The translations under genes and the position numbers were made by a program. A stretch of DNA of 5,770 nt, taken from the NCBI GenBank assembly GCA_937873435.1, contig CALMWM010000080.1:1-5770 (forward strand), given 5' to 3'. Below, one piece after another: positions 1 through 5,770 of this stretch. The notes under the pieces were generated by a model that worked only from the letters and a program-made list of their open reading frames with translations, was not told where the DNA came from and searched no databases. The DNA is from an uncultured Gallionellaceae bacterium (lineage in GTDB: Bacteria; Pseudomonadota; Gammaproteobacteria; Burkholderiales; Sulfuricellaceae). Numbering within the stretch: the stretch's first letter is position 1; each line of letters starts with the position of its first letter.

Positions 1-825
1 ATTAAAGCCGACAATGCCGGAACGCGGGCGCGCACCGATAACCACCTCGCCCACGTCGCTGACCAGTACCGGCCGGCCATTGCGCGACACCACCACGGTG
101 CGGGCGATGTCGTCGAGGCTTTCGAACAGGCCGACGCCGCGGATCACCAGTGCCTCGTCGCCGCGCCGCAACAGTCCGCCGCCGGTATTGGCGCTGTTAT
201 TGCCGAGCGCCTGGCCGACCTGGTCGATGGTCAGGCTGAATTTTCGTAGCGCGTAGGGGTCGATGCGTACCTGGTATTCCTTGATGGTGCCGCCGAAGCT
301 GACGATATCCGCCACGCCCGGCGTGGCACGCAACAGCGGCTTGATGGTCCAGTCCTGGAGCGCGCGCAAGTCGGACAGCGGCATTTCCGGCGGCGCTTCC
401 AGGACATAACGAAAGACCTCGCCCACCGCGGTGGACAGTGGCGCTAGCGACGGCTGGGTGTTTGGCGGCAGGCTGACGTTCTGCAACCTTTCCATGACCT
501 GCTGACGGGCGAAATAATCGTCGGTACGGTCGGCGAAAGTCAGCGTGACGATCGACAAGCCGGTAATGGACACCGAGCGTAGCTGGGTCAGATGCGGCAC
601 GCCGCTCATTTCTCGCTCGATCGGCTGGCTGATGTTGCGCTCCACTTCGGCAGGCGCCTGGCCCAAGGCCTGGGTGACGATCTGCACCTGCACGTCCTGC
701 ACGTCGGGAAACGCCTCCACCGGCAGGTTCTGCATTGCGTACCAGCCGCCGACGGCCAGCATGATGGCCATCACCAGCACGAAGATGCGCTGTTTCAGGG
801 CAAAGGTGATCAGTTTTTCCAGCAT
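1..825 (-). CDS. Heavy-metal efflux-type RND pump, CzcA/CusA family (partial, N-terminal 275 residues)
   Basis: Inner-membrane, proton-driven RND pump of the tripartite exporter encoded by this operon. Reading the minus strand from ATG at 825-823 gives 275 uninterrupted codons that run off the left edge; full family members are about 1,030-1,060 residues, so only the first quarter is present. Visible are a short cytoplasmic N-terminus (MLEKLITFALKQR), the first membrane helix (about residues 14-31), then the first periplasmic porter region. Family signatures include QPIEREMSGVPHLTQLRSVS (67-86), YFARQQVMERLQ (104-115), LPPNTQPSLAPLSTAVGE (119-136), WTIKPLLR with PGVADIVSFGG (159-179), and GNNSANTGGG (208-217). 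These point to the HME (heavy-metal) rather than the HAE (drug) branch. The start lies 3 bp after the adaptor stop, with no good Shine-Dalgarno, so translational coupling is likely. The TM4 residues used to predict the transported metal lie outside the window, so the substrate (Co/Zn/Cd, Cu/Ag or other) cannot be read. Confidence 0.93.
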   Translation of the reverse strand, partial: MLEKLITFALKQRIFVLVMAIMLAVGGWYAMQNLPVEAFPDVQDVQVQIVTQALGQAPAEVERNISQPIEREMSGVPHLTQLRSVSITGLSIVTLTFADRTDDYFARQQVMERLQNVSLPPNTQPSLAPLSTAVGEVFRYVLEAPPEMPLSDLRALQDWTIKPLLRATPGVADIVSFGGTIKEYQVRIDPYALRKFSLTIDQVGQALGNNSANTGGGLLRRGDEALVIRGVGLFESLDDIARTVVVSRNGRPVLVSDVGEVVIGARPRSGIVGFN

Positions 826-828
826 GGT

Positions 829-1920
829 TTATTTGACCGCTTCGGAATTCAGCAGCAGCGCCCCGCTCGTCACCACCCGTTCGCCGGCTTTCAAGCCCTC
901 GCGGATCACCGAGAAGTCGCGATGCTGGCGATCCAGCGCGATCCGGCGCTTCTCGAAAGTACCGGGCGCGCTTTCGACGAATACGTAGCTTTGCAGGCCG
1001 AGGGTGATCAATGCGGTATTCGGCACCATCAGCACCGGGTGGGCCGGTTCGCGCAACGGAGTGATGCGCGCGAACATTTCCGGCTTGAGGCGGCGCTGCG
1101 GGTTTTCCACCGCGCAACGCACCTGGATGCGGCGGGTGACGGGGTCGAGCACCTCGCCTATGCTGGCTATCTTGCCGGAAAAACCCTCGCCGGGATAAGC
1201 GTCGACTTCGATGCTCACCGGCTGGCCGACGCGCACCTTGCCCAAATCGCGCTCGGGCAGGTCGATAAGCGCCCACAAATGGGTAGAATCGGTAATCACC
1301 AGCAACGGATTGGACATATCCGGGCGCACTTCCAAGCCGGGATTCACCTGGCGATCGGCGACGATACCGGCAATCGGCGCACGCAGTGCGCCGCTGCCGT
1401 CTGCGCCCGCGCCGCCCGGCGCAATGCTGTTCAGCCGCGCGCGGGCGCGCTGTTCCTCGGCTTCGGCCTGCTTCAGGTCGGCCTCGGCGGCCTCGTAATC
1501 CTTGCGCGCCAGCACTTCTCCTTCCAGCAGGATCTTGGCGCGCTGCCGGGCGAACTGCTTGAGATGCCGGTCAGCCTCGGCCTTGCGCAGGTCGGCGACG
1601 GCACCGCCCAGATCGGGGGAGCTGAGCCACAGCAACGGCTGCCCGGCCTTGACGCGGTCGCCGGGCTGCACCGCGATCCGCGTCACGCGCCCGGCATTCG
1701 GCGAACTGACCCGCGCGGTGCGGTTCTCGTCGTAAGCGATGCGCCCGTTGAGCGGATCGACAGCCGGTTCCGGCATCTCGGCCACCGCCTGGATGCGCAG
1801 GAAACTCAGCTGCGGCGCATCCGCCGCGTAATGCAGCTGCGGCCCGGCCCAAGCAAGCAAGGGCAACAATCCTAAACATAATGCCAGGGAAATTTTACGG
1901 ATAATCAGTATATTGGTCAT
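829..1920 (-). CDS. RND efflux periplasmic adaptor (membrane fusion protein), CzcB/HlyD family
   Basis: 363-residue periplasmic adaptor linking the RND pump to the outer-membrane channel. Residues 1-25 look like a Sec signal peptide (RK, then a leucine-rich core, then AWA before Gly26); there is no lipobox Cys at the cleavage site. Domains in order: start of the barrel/lipoyl half (GRIAYDENRTARVSSPNAGR, 59-78; VQPGDRVKAGQPLLWLSSPDL, 84-104), an Ala/Glu/Lys/Arg-rich helical hairpin (about 105-165), second lipoyl half (LRAPIAGIVADRQVNPG, 179-195), beta-barrel (about 211-290, WALIDLPERDL and the PVTRRIQVRC segment), and a membrane-proximal domain (about 291-363, VPNTALITLG, EGLKAGERVVTSGALLL). 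The start ATG overlaps the stop of the upstream outer-membrane-factor gene (ATGA), with a weak GAAGAG upstream. The protein is short for CzcB and lacks a His-rich or Met-rich N-terminal extension, so it gives no clue to the metal. Role is well supported; substrate is unknown. Confidence 0.93.
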   Translation of the reverse strand: MTNILIIRKISLALCLGLLPLLAWAGPQLHYAADAPQLSFLRIQAVAEMPEPAVDPLNGRIAYDENRTARVSSPNAGRVTRIAVQPGDRVKAGQPLLWLSSPDLGGAVADLRKAEADRHLKQFARQRAKILLEGEVLARKDYEAAEADLKQAEAEEQRARARLNSIAPGGAGADGSGALRAPIAGIVADRQVNPGLEVRPDMSNPLLVITDSTHLWALIDLPERDLGKVRVGQPVSIEVDAYPGEGFSGKIASIGEVLDPVTRRIQVRCAVENPQRRLKPEMFARITPLREPAHPVLMVPNTALITLGLQSYVFVESAPGTFEKRRIALDRQHRDFSVIREGLKAGERVVTSGALLLNSEAVK

Positions 1921-3191
1921 GGCTCTTCACTCGGGGCAATCGCGGCAACCCAGGCCACCGACGCCTTGGCATAGTCGGCTTGGGCTGCTGCCGCGTCCAG
2001 CTGCATGGCACGCAAGGTACGGCGCGCATCCAGCAAATCCATCAAACCCTGCGCCCCTTGGAGATAGGCGAATTCAGCAGCGTTGGCGGTCTTTTGCGCC
2101 TTTTCCAACAAGCCCTCGCGGAAGCGGCGCAAGCGTTCGGCAGCGGCTTGCAGATCGGCGCGGTTCTGGGCGATTTCAGTCCGCGCCTGGGCTGCAGCGC
2201 GTTCCAGGTTCTCGCGCGCATCGTTGTAATCCGATTCGGCGCGCTTGATCTCGCCTTCATAGCTGTAGTGGGCAAACAGGGGAAAGCTCACGCCGACCCC
2301 GACGGTATTGCGGCTTTCGGGCGGGAAATGCTCGTATTGCACCCCCACCGAGATGTCGCGGGTTTGCAGGGCTCGCGCCTGAGCGCGACGGGCATCGGCG
2401 AGATCGACAGCGGCTTGGGCGGCCCGCACATCGGCACGGCGGGCAATCGCCTCGTCGAATTCCGGAACCGGCATGACAGCCGGTTCCGGCCAGGCATCGG
2501 TAGCCTTAATTCGGCTCGCCTCGCGCTCAACGCTCAGGACATAGGCCAGCGAGAGGCGGGCTTTTTCGCTTTCAGCCTGAGCCTGGTTGAGTTCGTTGTC
2601 GGCGCGGTAGGCTTCGACTTCCAGGCGCGCCAGATCGCTGGCGGAAATATCGCCGGCCTTGAGACGCAGGCGCGCCGCTGCAAGCGTCCGCTCGTGCAAC
2701 TGGATATTCTGCCGGTTGATACGTTCTTTCTCCTGCGCCAGCAGGAGGTCGTAATAGGAGGCAGTCAAGGCCAGACGTTGTTGGCGTATTGTGTCCGCAA
2801 TGTTCGCCCGTCCAGCCTTGACCGCCTGTTCTGCCGCCTTGACGCGCAATTCGCGCTTGTCGCCGCGTTCGATAACCTGATCCAGCCGGATCACGGTGTC
2901 CACTGGCTTATCCCAGGCGCGCCCCGAATTGCTGCGCTCCAGGCTGATGCTTTGGGTATTGATCGACAGCGTCGGGTTGGGGCGTTGCGCCGCGCTGATG
3001 CCGTCCGCCCGCAACCCTTCGACCATGCGTTGCGCGGCGCGGATCTCGCGGTTGCCGTCCGCCAACAAAACCAACGCATCGCGCAGGGTCAGGTGTTCCA
3101 GCACGGCGGGATTAGCTTCTCCAGCGTGCGCCGGGGAAATCAACACATTGAATGCGAGCGCGGTAATGACAAGGATAATATGCCGCATCAT
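1917..3191 (-). CDS. Outer-membrane factor of RND efflux system, CzcC/TolC family
   Basis: 424-residue outer-membrane channel protein, first gene of the efflux operon. Residues 1-23 form a likely Sec signal peptide ending AHA before Gly24. No cysteine follows, so it is not a lipoprotein as some family members are. The rest is the duplicated OEP/TolC pattern: LTLRDALVLLADGNREIRAA (34-53), QRPNPTLSI (69-77) opening a beta-rich stretch, Ala/Glu/Arg-rich helices (about 110-220), then a second repeat with RRADVRAAQAAVDLADARRA (251-270), a beta stretch (DISVGVQYEHFPP, 279-291; GVGVSFPLF, 298-306), and helices ending YLQGAQGLMDLLDARRTL (376-393). The usual CzcC wording after PLF (RNQG) is replaced here by AHYSYEGEI, a local divergence. 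Start at 3191 is the first of two adjacent ATGs; GGAGAAG on the minus strand (3209-3203) lies 11 nt upstream, a workable though slightly distant ribosome site. Confidence 0.92.
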   Translation of the reverse strand: MMRHIILVITALAFNVLISPAHAGEANPAVLEHLTLRDALVLLADGNREIRAAQRMVEGLRADGISAAQRPNPTLSINTQSISLERSNSGRAWDKPVDTVIRLDQVIERGDKRELRVKAAEQAVKAGRANIADTIRQQRLALTASYYDLLLAQEKERINRQNIQLHERTLAAARLRLKAGDISASDLARLEVEAYRADNELNQAQAESEKARLSLAYVLSVEREASRIKATDAWPEPAVMPVPEFDEAIARRADVRAAQAAVDLADARRAQARALQTRDISVGVQYEHFPPESRNTVGVGVSFPLFAHYSYEGEIKRAESDYNDARENLERAAAQARTEIAQNRADLQAAAERLRRFREGLLEKAQKTANAAEFAYLQGAQGLMDLLDARRTLRAMQLDAAAAQADYAKASVAWVAAIAPSEEP

Positions 3192-3202
3192 GTCGTAACC
3201 GG

Positions 3203-3209
3203 CTTCTCC
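3203..3209 (-). promoter_or_regulatory. Ribosome binding site of the outer-membrane-factor gene
   Basis: GGAGAAG on the minus strand, 11 nt before the ATG at 3191 and 14 nt before the adjacent ATG at 3188. It is the only purine-rich Shine-Dalgarno-like sequence nearby, and the better spacing favours the first ATG. Confidence 0.5.
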
Positions 3210-3264
3210 AATGTAAGTAAAACTTTATTCTGCAAATACGGCAGTTGTCGTAATATTGGCGGCA

Positions 3265-3270
3265 ATTTTA
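3265..3270 (-). promoter_or_regulatory. Candidate -10 element for the efflux operon
   Basis: The minus strand reads TAAAAT here, matching 5 of 6 bases of the sigma-70 -10 consensus. There is no recognisable -35 at 16-18 bp; the candidate regulator box begins 10 bp upstream in its place. Transcription would start near 3258, giving a leader of about 66 nt before the outer-membrane-factor start codon. This is inference from motif position only. Confidence 0.3.
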
Positions 3271-3280
3271 CGGTTTTCTA

Positions 3281-3297
3281 TTTACCAAATGCTTACA
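3281..3297 (+). promoter_or_regulatory. Candidate response-regulator box, TTTACC-N5-CTTACA
   Basis: Two hexamers sharing a TTAC core are spaced 11 bp start to start (TTTACC, AAATG, CTTACA). OmpR/PhoB-family regulators bind as tandem dimers on direct repeats with about one helical turn of spacing, and PmrA/QseB-type proteins use hexamer-N5-hexamer sites with a CTTA core. The regulator next door is of that type, so this is a reasonable operator candidate. It sits 8 bp before the regulator start codon and overlaps the place where a -35 would be for the minus-strand -10-like TAAAAT. Only 4 of 6 bases match between half-sites, so chance is not excluded. Confidence 0.35.
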
Positions 3298-3305
3298 GAA
3301 ACAAG

Positions 3306-3980
3306 ATGCGCATATTGATTGCTGAAGACGATGCGGTTCTCGCCGATGGCCTTACCCGCTCCCTGCGGCGGGCCGGTTATGCCGCCGATTGCGTGGGTAA
3401 TGGCGAACAGGCCGACATGGCGCTGTCCAGCGAAAATTACGATGTGGTGATTCTCGATCTGGGACTGCCGAAGATGGACGGGCTGGAAGTGCTGCGCCGC
3501 CTGCGCATGCGCAAGTCCGCCGTACCGGTGATGATCCTTACCGCGCGCGACGCCCTCGACGAGCGGGTAAAAGGGCTGGATCTGGGCGCTGACGATTACA
3601 TGATCAAGCCCTTCGACCCGCCCGAACTGGAAGCACGCATTCGGGCGCTGCTGCGGCGCGGACAAGGCACGGGGCTAAGCGAATTGCGCATCGGCGAACT
3701 GAGCTTCGACTCCGCGGAACGTTGCGCCAGGATCGGCAAGCAGGTACTGGAGCTTTCTCCGCGCGAACTGGGCCTGCTCGAAGTGCTGATGCGGCGCGCC
3801 GGCAAGGTGGTCGGCAAGGAGCAACTGCTGGAGCACCTTTACGCCTGGGATGAAGAAGCCACCAGCAACGCCATCGAGGTGCTGCTGCACCGTCTGCGCC
3901 GGAAACTGGATCATTACGGCATTTCCATCCGCACCGTGCGCGGCTTGGGGTACATGCTGGATGTCCCCGAGGATGCCTAA
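3306..3980 (+). CDS. OmpR-family response regulator, TctD/QseB/PmrA type
   Basis: 224-residue DNA-binding response regulator, a normal length for the family. The receiver domain (about 1-118) has the acidic pocket Glu7-Asp8-Asp9, phospho-acceptor Asp51 in ILDLGLPKMDGLEVLRRLR, Thr79 in MILTARD, and Lys101 in KPFDPPELEARIRALLRR. The C-terminal winged helix (about 125-220) contains LELSPRELGLLEVLMRRAG, recognition-helix region SNAIEVLLHRLRRKL (187-201), and the wing IRTVRGLGYML (208-218). All key residues are intact. The frame is open far upstream, antisense to the outer-membrane-factor gene, but homology begins at ATG 3306 and there is no in-frame Met between 3192 and 3305; no clear Shine-Dalgarno precedes it. 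It overlaps the kinase gene and is divergent from the efflux operon, so that operon is its likely target, probably with autoregulation. The best family resemblance is to TctD/QseB/PmrA; I could not compare it directly with CzcR or CusR. Confidence 0.95.
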   Translation: MRILIAEDDAVLADGLTRSLRRAGYAADCVGNGEQADMALSSENYDVVILDLGLPKMDGLEVLRRLRMRKSAVPVMILTARDALDERVKGLDLGADDYMIKPFDPPELEARIRALLRRGQGTGLSELRIGELSFDSAERCARIGKQVLELSPRELGLLEVLMRRAGKVVGKEQLLEHLYAWDEEATSNAIEVLLHRLRRKLDHYGISIRTVRGLGYMLDVPEDA

Positions 3981-5358
3981 ACGCGTTTCGCTGCGCCGCA
4001 AGCTGCTGGCTTGGCTGCTCGTGCCTTTGCTGTTGCTGTGGTCGGTCGGAGCGGTGTTTGCCTATTTCATGGCGAACAGCTTCGCCAACATCGCCTATGA
4101 CCGCTCCTTGCTCGACTCGGCACGTTCGCTCGCGGAACAGGTCAAGTTGGTCAATAACGCTGCGGCCATCGAACTGCCGCACCCGGCGCTAGCCATGCTG
4201 CTCTCCGAGGAAAACGACGAGGTTTTCTTCAAGATCGTCGGCAGGAAAGGCGAACTGGTCGCCGGCGAAGCGTCATTGCCGCTGCCGGCCGCCGCTGCCA
4301 AACCCGGCATCCCGCTGTTTCACGACGCCGTTCTGCGCGGCAAGGCGGTACGCATCGCATCCCTTTATGCCAACCTGCCGGGCGATGCCACGGGTCGGCC
4401 GGTGCTGGTGCAAATCGCGGAAACGCTCAACCGGCGCCATCTGCTTGCCGGCGAAATCCTGGCCGGCATGATCATGCCGCAACTGATCTTGATCCTGCTG
4501 GCCGCGCTGATCATCTGGCTCGGTGTCGGGCGCGGACTGGCGCCACTGGGTCCGTTGCGCAAGGAAATCGCCAGCCGCTCGCACCGCGACCTGCGCCCGG
4601 TGGAGGAAATGGATGCGCCCCAGGAAGTCGGCCCGATCATTCACGCCATTAATGAACTGATGCAGCGCCTCAGCCTCGCGCTCGACGCCCAGCAGCGCTT
4701 CATCGCCGACGCCGCCCATCAATTGCGCACACCGCTGGCCGGCCTGAAAACCCAAATCGGCCTGGCGCTCGACCAGCAAGACCCGGAGCAGCTGCAACTT
4801 ACCCTGCGCCAGTTGAACACCAGCAGTGAACGCACCATCCGACTGGTCAACCAGATGCTGGCGCTAGCCAGAATGGAACCCGGTGCCAGCAAGATCGACT
4901 CGTTGAAAACGCTCGACCTGAACTTGCTGGTGCGCGATACCGCACGCGAATGGGCGCCGCGCGCATTCCGCAAGGATATCGACCTGGGTTTCGAAGCGGA
5001 CGATGCAGCAGTTATCGTCCAGGGCGACAAGCTCAGCCTGAAAATGCTGCTCGACAACCTGATCGACAACGCTATCCGCTACTCCCCTCCGGGCGGGCGC
5101 GTGACGGTGCGGGTTAGCAGCAACGGAGAAAAATCGCTGGAGGTGGAAGATAACGGCCCCGGCATTCCCGCTGCCGAGCGAGCACAGGTATTCGAGCGTT
5201 TTTATCGCGGTTCGCACGGCGAGGAAGGAAGCGGGCTGGGGCTAGCCATCGTGAGTGAAATCGCGCACCTGCACGACGCGCATGTTTTGCTCGAAAGTCC
5301 AGCCTCGGGAACGGGTACGCTGGTGAAAGTCCTGTTTCCATCCGGGGAAAATCTTTAA
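3973..5358 (+). CDS. Sensor histidine kinase, TctE-like (2CSK_N-type sensor domain)
   Basis: 461-residue membrane histidine kinase, partner of the preceding regulator. Order: TM1 (about 11-33, LLAWLLVPLLLLWSVGAVFA), periplasmic sensor (about 34-160), TM2 (about 163-184), short linker, then the kinase core. The sensor resembles 2CSK_N, with AYDRSLLDSARSLAEQV (41-57), FFKIVGRKGELVAGE (85-99), and VQIAETLNRR (146-155). The core has the H-box FIADAAHQLRTPLAG with His249, the N-box DNLIDNAIRYSP (Asn366), G1 DNGPGIP (393-399), F-box VFERFYRG, and G2 GSGLGLAI (419-426), so it should be active. Gln follows His249, as in TctE-type kinases, instead of the common Glu. Start choice: ATG 3973 overlaps the regulator by 8 bp; ATG 3961 would add four residues (MSPR) and has GGGG at 10 nt spacing; both are possible. 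The first in-frame ATG, at 3850, lies deep in the regulator gene and is rejected. The ligand is unknown. Confidence 0.94.
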   Translation: MPKRVSLRRKLLAWLLVPLLLLWSVGAVFAYFMANSFANIAYDRSLLDSARSLAEQVKLVNNAAAIELPHPALAMLLSEENDEVFFKIVGRKGELVAGEASLPLPAAAAKPGIPLFHDAVLRGKAVRIASLYANLPGDATGRPVLVQIAETLNRRHLLAGEILAGMIMPQLILILLAALIIWLGVGRGLAPLGPLRKEIASRSHRDLRPVEEMDAPQEVGPIIHAINELMQRLSLALDAQQRFIADAAHQLRTPLAGLKTQIGLALDQQDPEQLQLTLRQLNTSSERTIRLVNQMLALARMEPGASKIDSLKTLDLNLLVRDTAREWAPRAFRKDIDLGFEADDAAVIVQGDKLSLKMLLDNLIDNAIRYSPPGGRVTVRVSSNGEKSLEVEDNGPGIPAAERAQVFERFYRGSHGEEGSGLGLAIVSEIAHLHDAHVLLESPASGTGTLVKVLFPSGENL

Positions 5359-5386
5359 TTCCTCCCCACAATCGTGTCAAATTTCG

Positions 5387-5392
5387 TATAAT
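5387..5392 (+). promoter_or_regulatory. Perfect -10 hexamer TATAAT upstream of zapD
   Basis: TATAAT matches the sigma-70 -10 consensus exactly and lies in the 39-bp spacer between the kinase stop and the first zapD ATG. No good -35 lies 16-18 bp upstream (the region reads CCCCAC/CCCACA) and there is no TGn extension. The predicted transcription start, about 7 nt downstream, falls at about 5399, essentially on the ATG at 5398. The message would therefore be leaderless, or translation begins at the downstream GTG at 5431. Confidence 0.45.
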
Positions 5393-5397
5393 CCCTG

Positions 5398-5770
5398 ATG
5401 AATAGTGTCGGCGCCCCCTCAAATACCACTGTGATCAGCTACGAATATCCACTCAATGAACGGATACGCACCCTGCTACGGCTAGAGGATCTGTTCGCGC
5501 GCGTTGCCTACTTCATTGGTCAGCCCAATGGGCTTGAGCACCATACCGCATTGCTGGTGCTGTTCGAAATCGTGGAGGTCGCCAGCCGCGCCGACCTGAA
5601 ATCCGATCTGCTCCAGGAACTGGAACGGCAAAAGCAGATGCTTGAGCCGCTGCGCAGCAACCCGGCCATTTCCGAAGAAGCGCTCGATACCCTGCTCAGG
5701 GAAATCGACACAACCATCTCCAACCTGCACGGCATGATGGGCAAAGTCGGCCAGCATATGCGCGACAATG
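5398..5770 (+). CDS. zapD: Cell division protein ZapD (partial, N-terminal 124 residues)
   Basis: ZapD binds FtsZ and promotes bundling of its filaments at the division ring in the cytoplasm. The frame is open from ATG 5398 to the right edge, covering about half of a protein usually near 250 residues. Recognition rests on YEYPLNERIRTLLRLEDLF (16-34), GLEHHTALLVLFEIVEVASR (45-64), ADLKSDLLQELERQKQML (65-82) and GKVGQHMRDN (115-124), which match the helical N-terminal half of the family. Start is uncertain: ATG 5398 adds a Ser/Thr/Asn-rich extension (MNSVGAPSNTT) without an obvious counterpart in the family, whereas GTG 5431 (residue 12) gives a protein beginning at ISYEYP, closer to the usual N-terminus. 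Neither has a Shine-Dalgarno. No functional link to the efflux genes is expected; the C-terminal half is outside the window. Confidence 0.93.
   Translation, partial: MNSVGAPSNTTVISYEYPLNERIRTLLRLEDLFARVAYFIGQPNGLEHHTALLVLFEIVEVASRADLKSDLLQELERQKQMLEPLRSNPAISEEALDTLLREIDTTISNLHGMMGKVGQHMRDN

Larger units (their letters stand above)
3192..3305. promoter_or_regulatory. Divergent control region between efflux operon and two-component operon
   Basis: This 114-bp non-coding stretch separates the two divergent start codons and must carry both promoters. It is visibly richer in A and T than the flanking genes. It holds a candidate regulator-binding direct repeat, three TTAC-core elements (TTTAC 3267, TTTAC 3281, CTTAC 3292), and an approximate 10-bp direct repeat 21 bp apart (CGGCAGTTGT at 3239 and CGGCAATTTT at 3260, 8 of 10 identical). 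No convincing sigma-70 -35 hexamer was found on either strand, which fits activator-dependent promoters. Control by the adjacent regulator is inferred from gene order. Confidence 0.7.

Noticed and set aside
197..1276. 359-codon minus-strand open frame spanning the adaptor-pump junction
   Set aside because: It is in the wrong frame relative to both recognised proteins and has arginine-rich low-complexity translation. The real pump frame from ATG 825 is open to the window edge and shows family motifs.
592..1875. 427-codon plus-strand open frame antisense to the adaptor and pump genes
   Set aside because: It is His/Arg/Gln/Ala-rich with no recognisable domain, and it lies wholly opposite two well-recognised genes. 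Long antisense frames are expected in high-GC coding sequence.
3256..3284. Plus-strand sigma-70 promoter TTGGCG-17-TATTTA for the regulator
   Set aside because: The spacing is ideal, but the -10 matches only 3 of 6 consensus bases and would leave a very short leader. Not strong enough to list as a feature.
3212..3297. Inverted TGTAAG (3212-3217) and CTTACA (3292-3297) as a single operator or hairpin
   Set aside because: The arms are only 6 bp and 74 bp apart. This is weak evidence for one palindromic site, and an A/T-rich region gives such matches by chance.
1980..3305. 442-codon N-terminal extension of the response regulator, antisense to the outer-membrane-factor gene
   Set aside because: The upstream translation has no domain signature and mirrors the opposite-strand gene. 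Regulator homology starts exactly at Met 3306 (MRILIAEDD).
3289..3318. Nine-codon upstream open frame (MLTETRCAY) overlapping the regulator start
   Set aside because: It has no ribosome binding site and its transcription start is unknown. A frame this short is expected by chance.
5359..5397. Terminator between the kinase and zapD
   Set aside because: No GC-rich stem followed by a T-run is visible in this 39-bp spacer.

Overview
The window looks like a piece of a proteobacterial chromosome, most likely betaproteobacterial. The evidence is a ZapD with the YEYPLNERIRTLLRLEDLF signature typical of that class, a TctD/TctE-type two-component pair and high-GC coding sequence. This placement is inferred from protein signatures only; no database search was possible.

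Layout. Positions 1-3191 hold a tight minus-strand operon, transcribed from right to left: an outer-membrane factor (CzcC/TolC type, 3191-1917), a periplasmic adaptor (CzcB/HlyD type, 1920-829) and the N-terminal 275 residues of a CzcA/CusA-type RND pump (825-1, cut by the window edge). The first two genes overlap by 4 bp (ATGA) and the last two are 3 bp apart, so the three parts of one tripartite exporter are probably translationally coupled. Positions 3192-3305 are a 114-bp AT-richer divergent control region. Positions 3306-5358 hold a plus-strand response regulator and an overlapping histidine kinase. Positions 5359-5397 are a short spacer with a perfect TATAAT, followed by the 5' half of zapD, which is cut by the right edge.

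How the genes probably work together. The kinase senses a periplasmic signal through a domain resembling 2CSK_N and phosphorylates the regulator at Asp51. The regulator binds the shared intergenic region and controls the divergent efflux operon and probably itself. The best operator candidate is a hexamer-N5-hexamer direct repeat (TTTACC-N5-CTTACA, 3281-3297). It lies just upstream of a minus-strand -10-like TAAAAT, which fits activation of the efflux operon. ZapD, a cell-division protein acting on FtsZ bundles, is functionally unrelated and probably has its own promoter.

No CRISPR array, RNA gene, insertion sequence or clearly new system is visible. The main points of interest are the pairing of a TctE-type sensor with a heavy-metal-type RND exporter, the operator candidates, the unknown substrate, and the unusual start region and neighbourhood of zapD. 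No gene-free stretch exceeds 114 bp.
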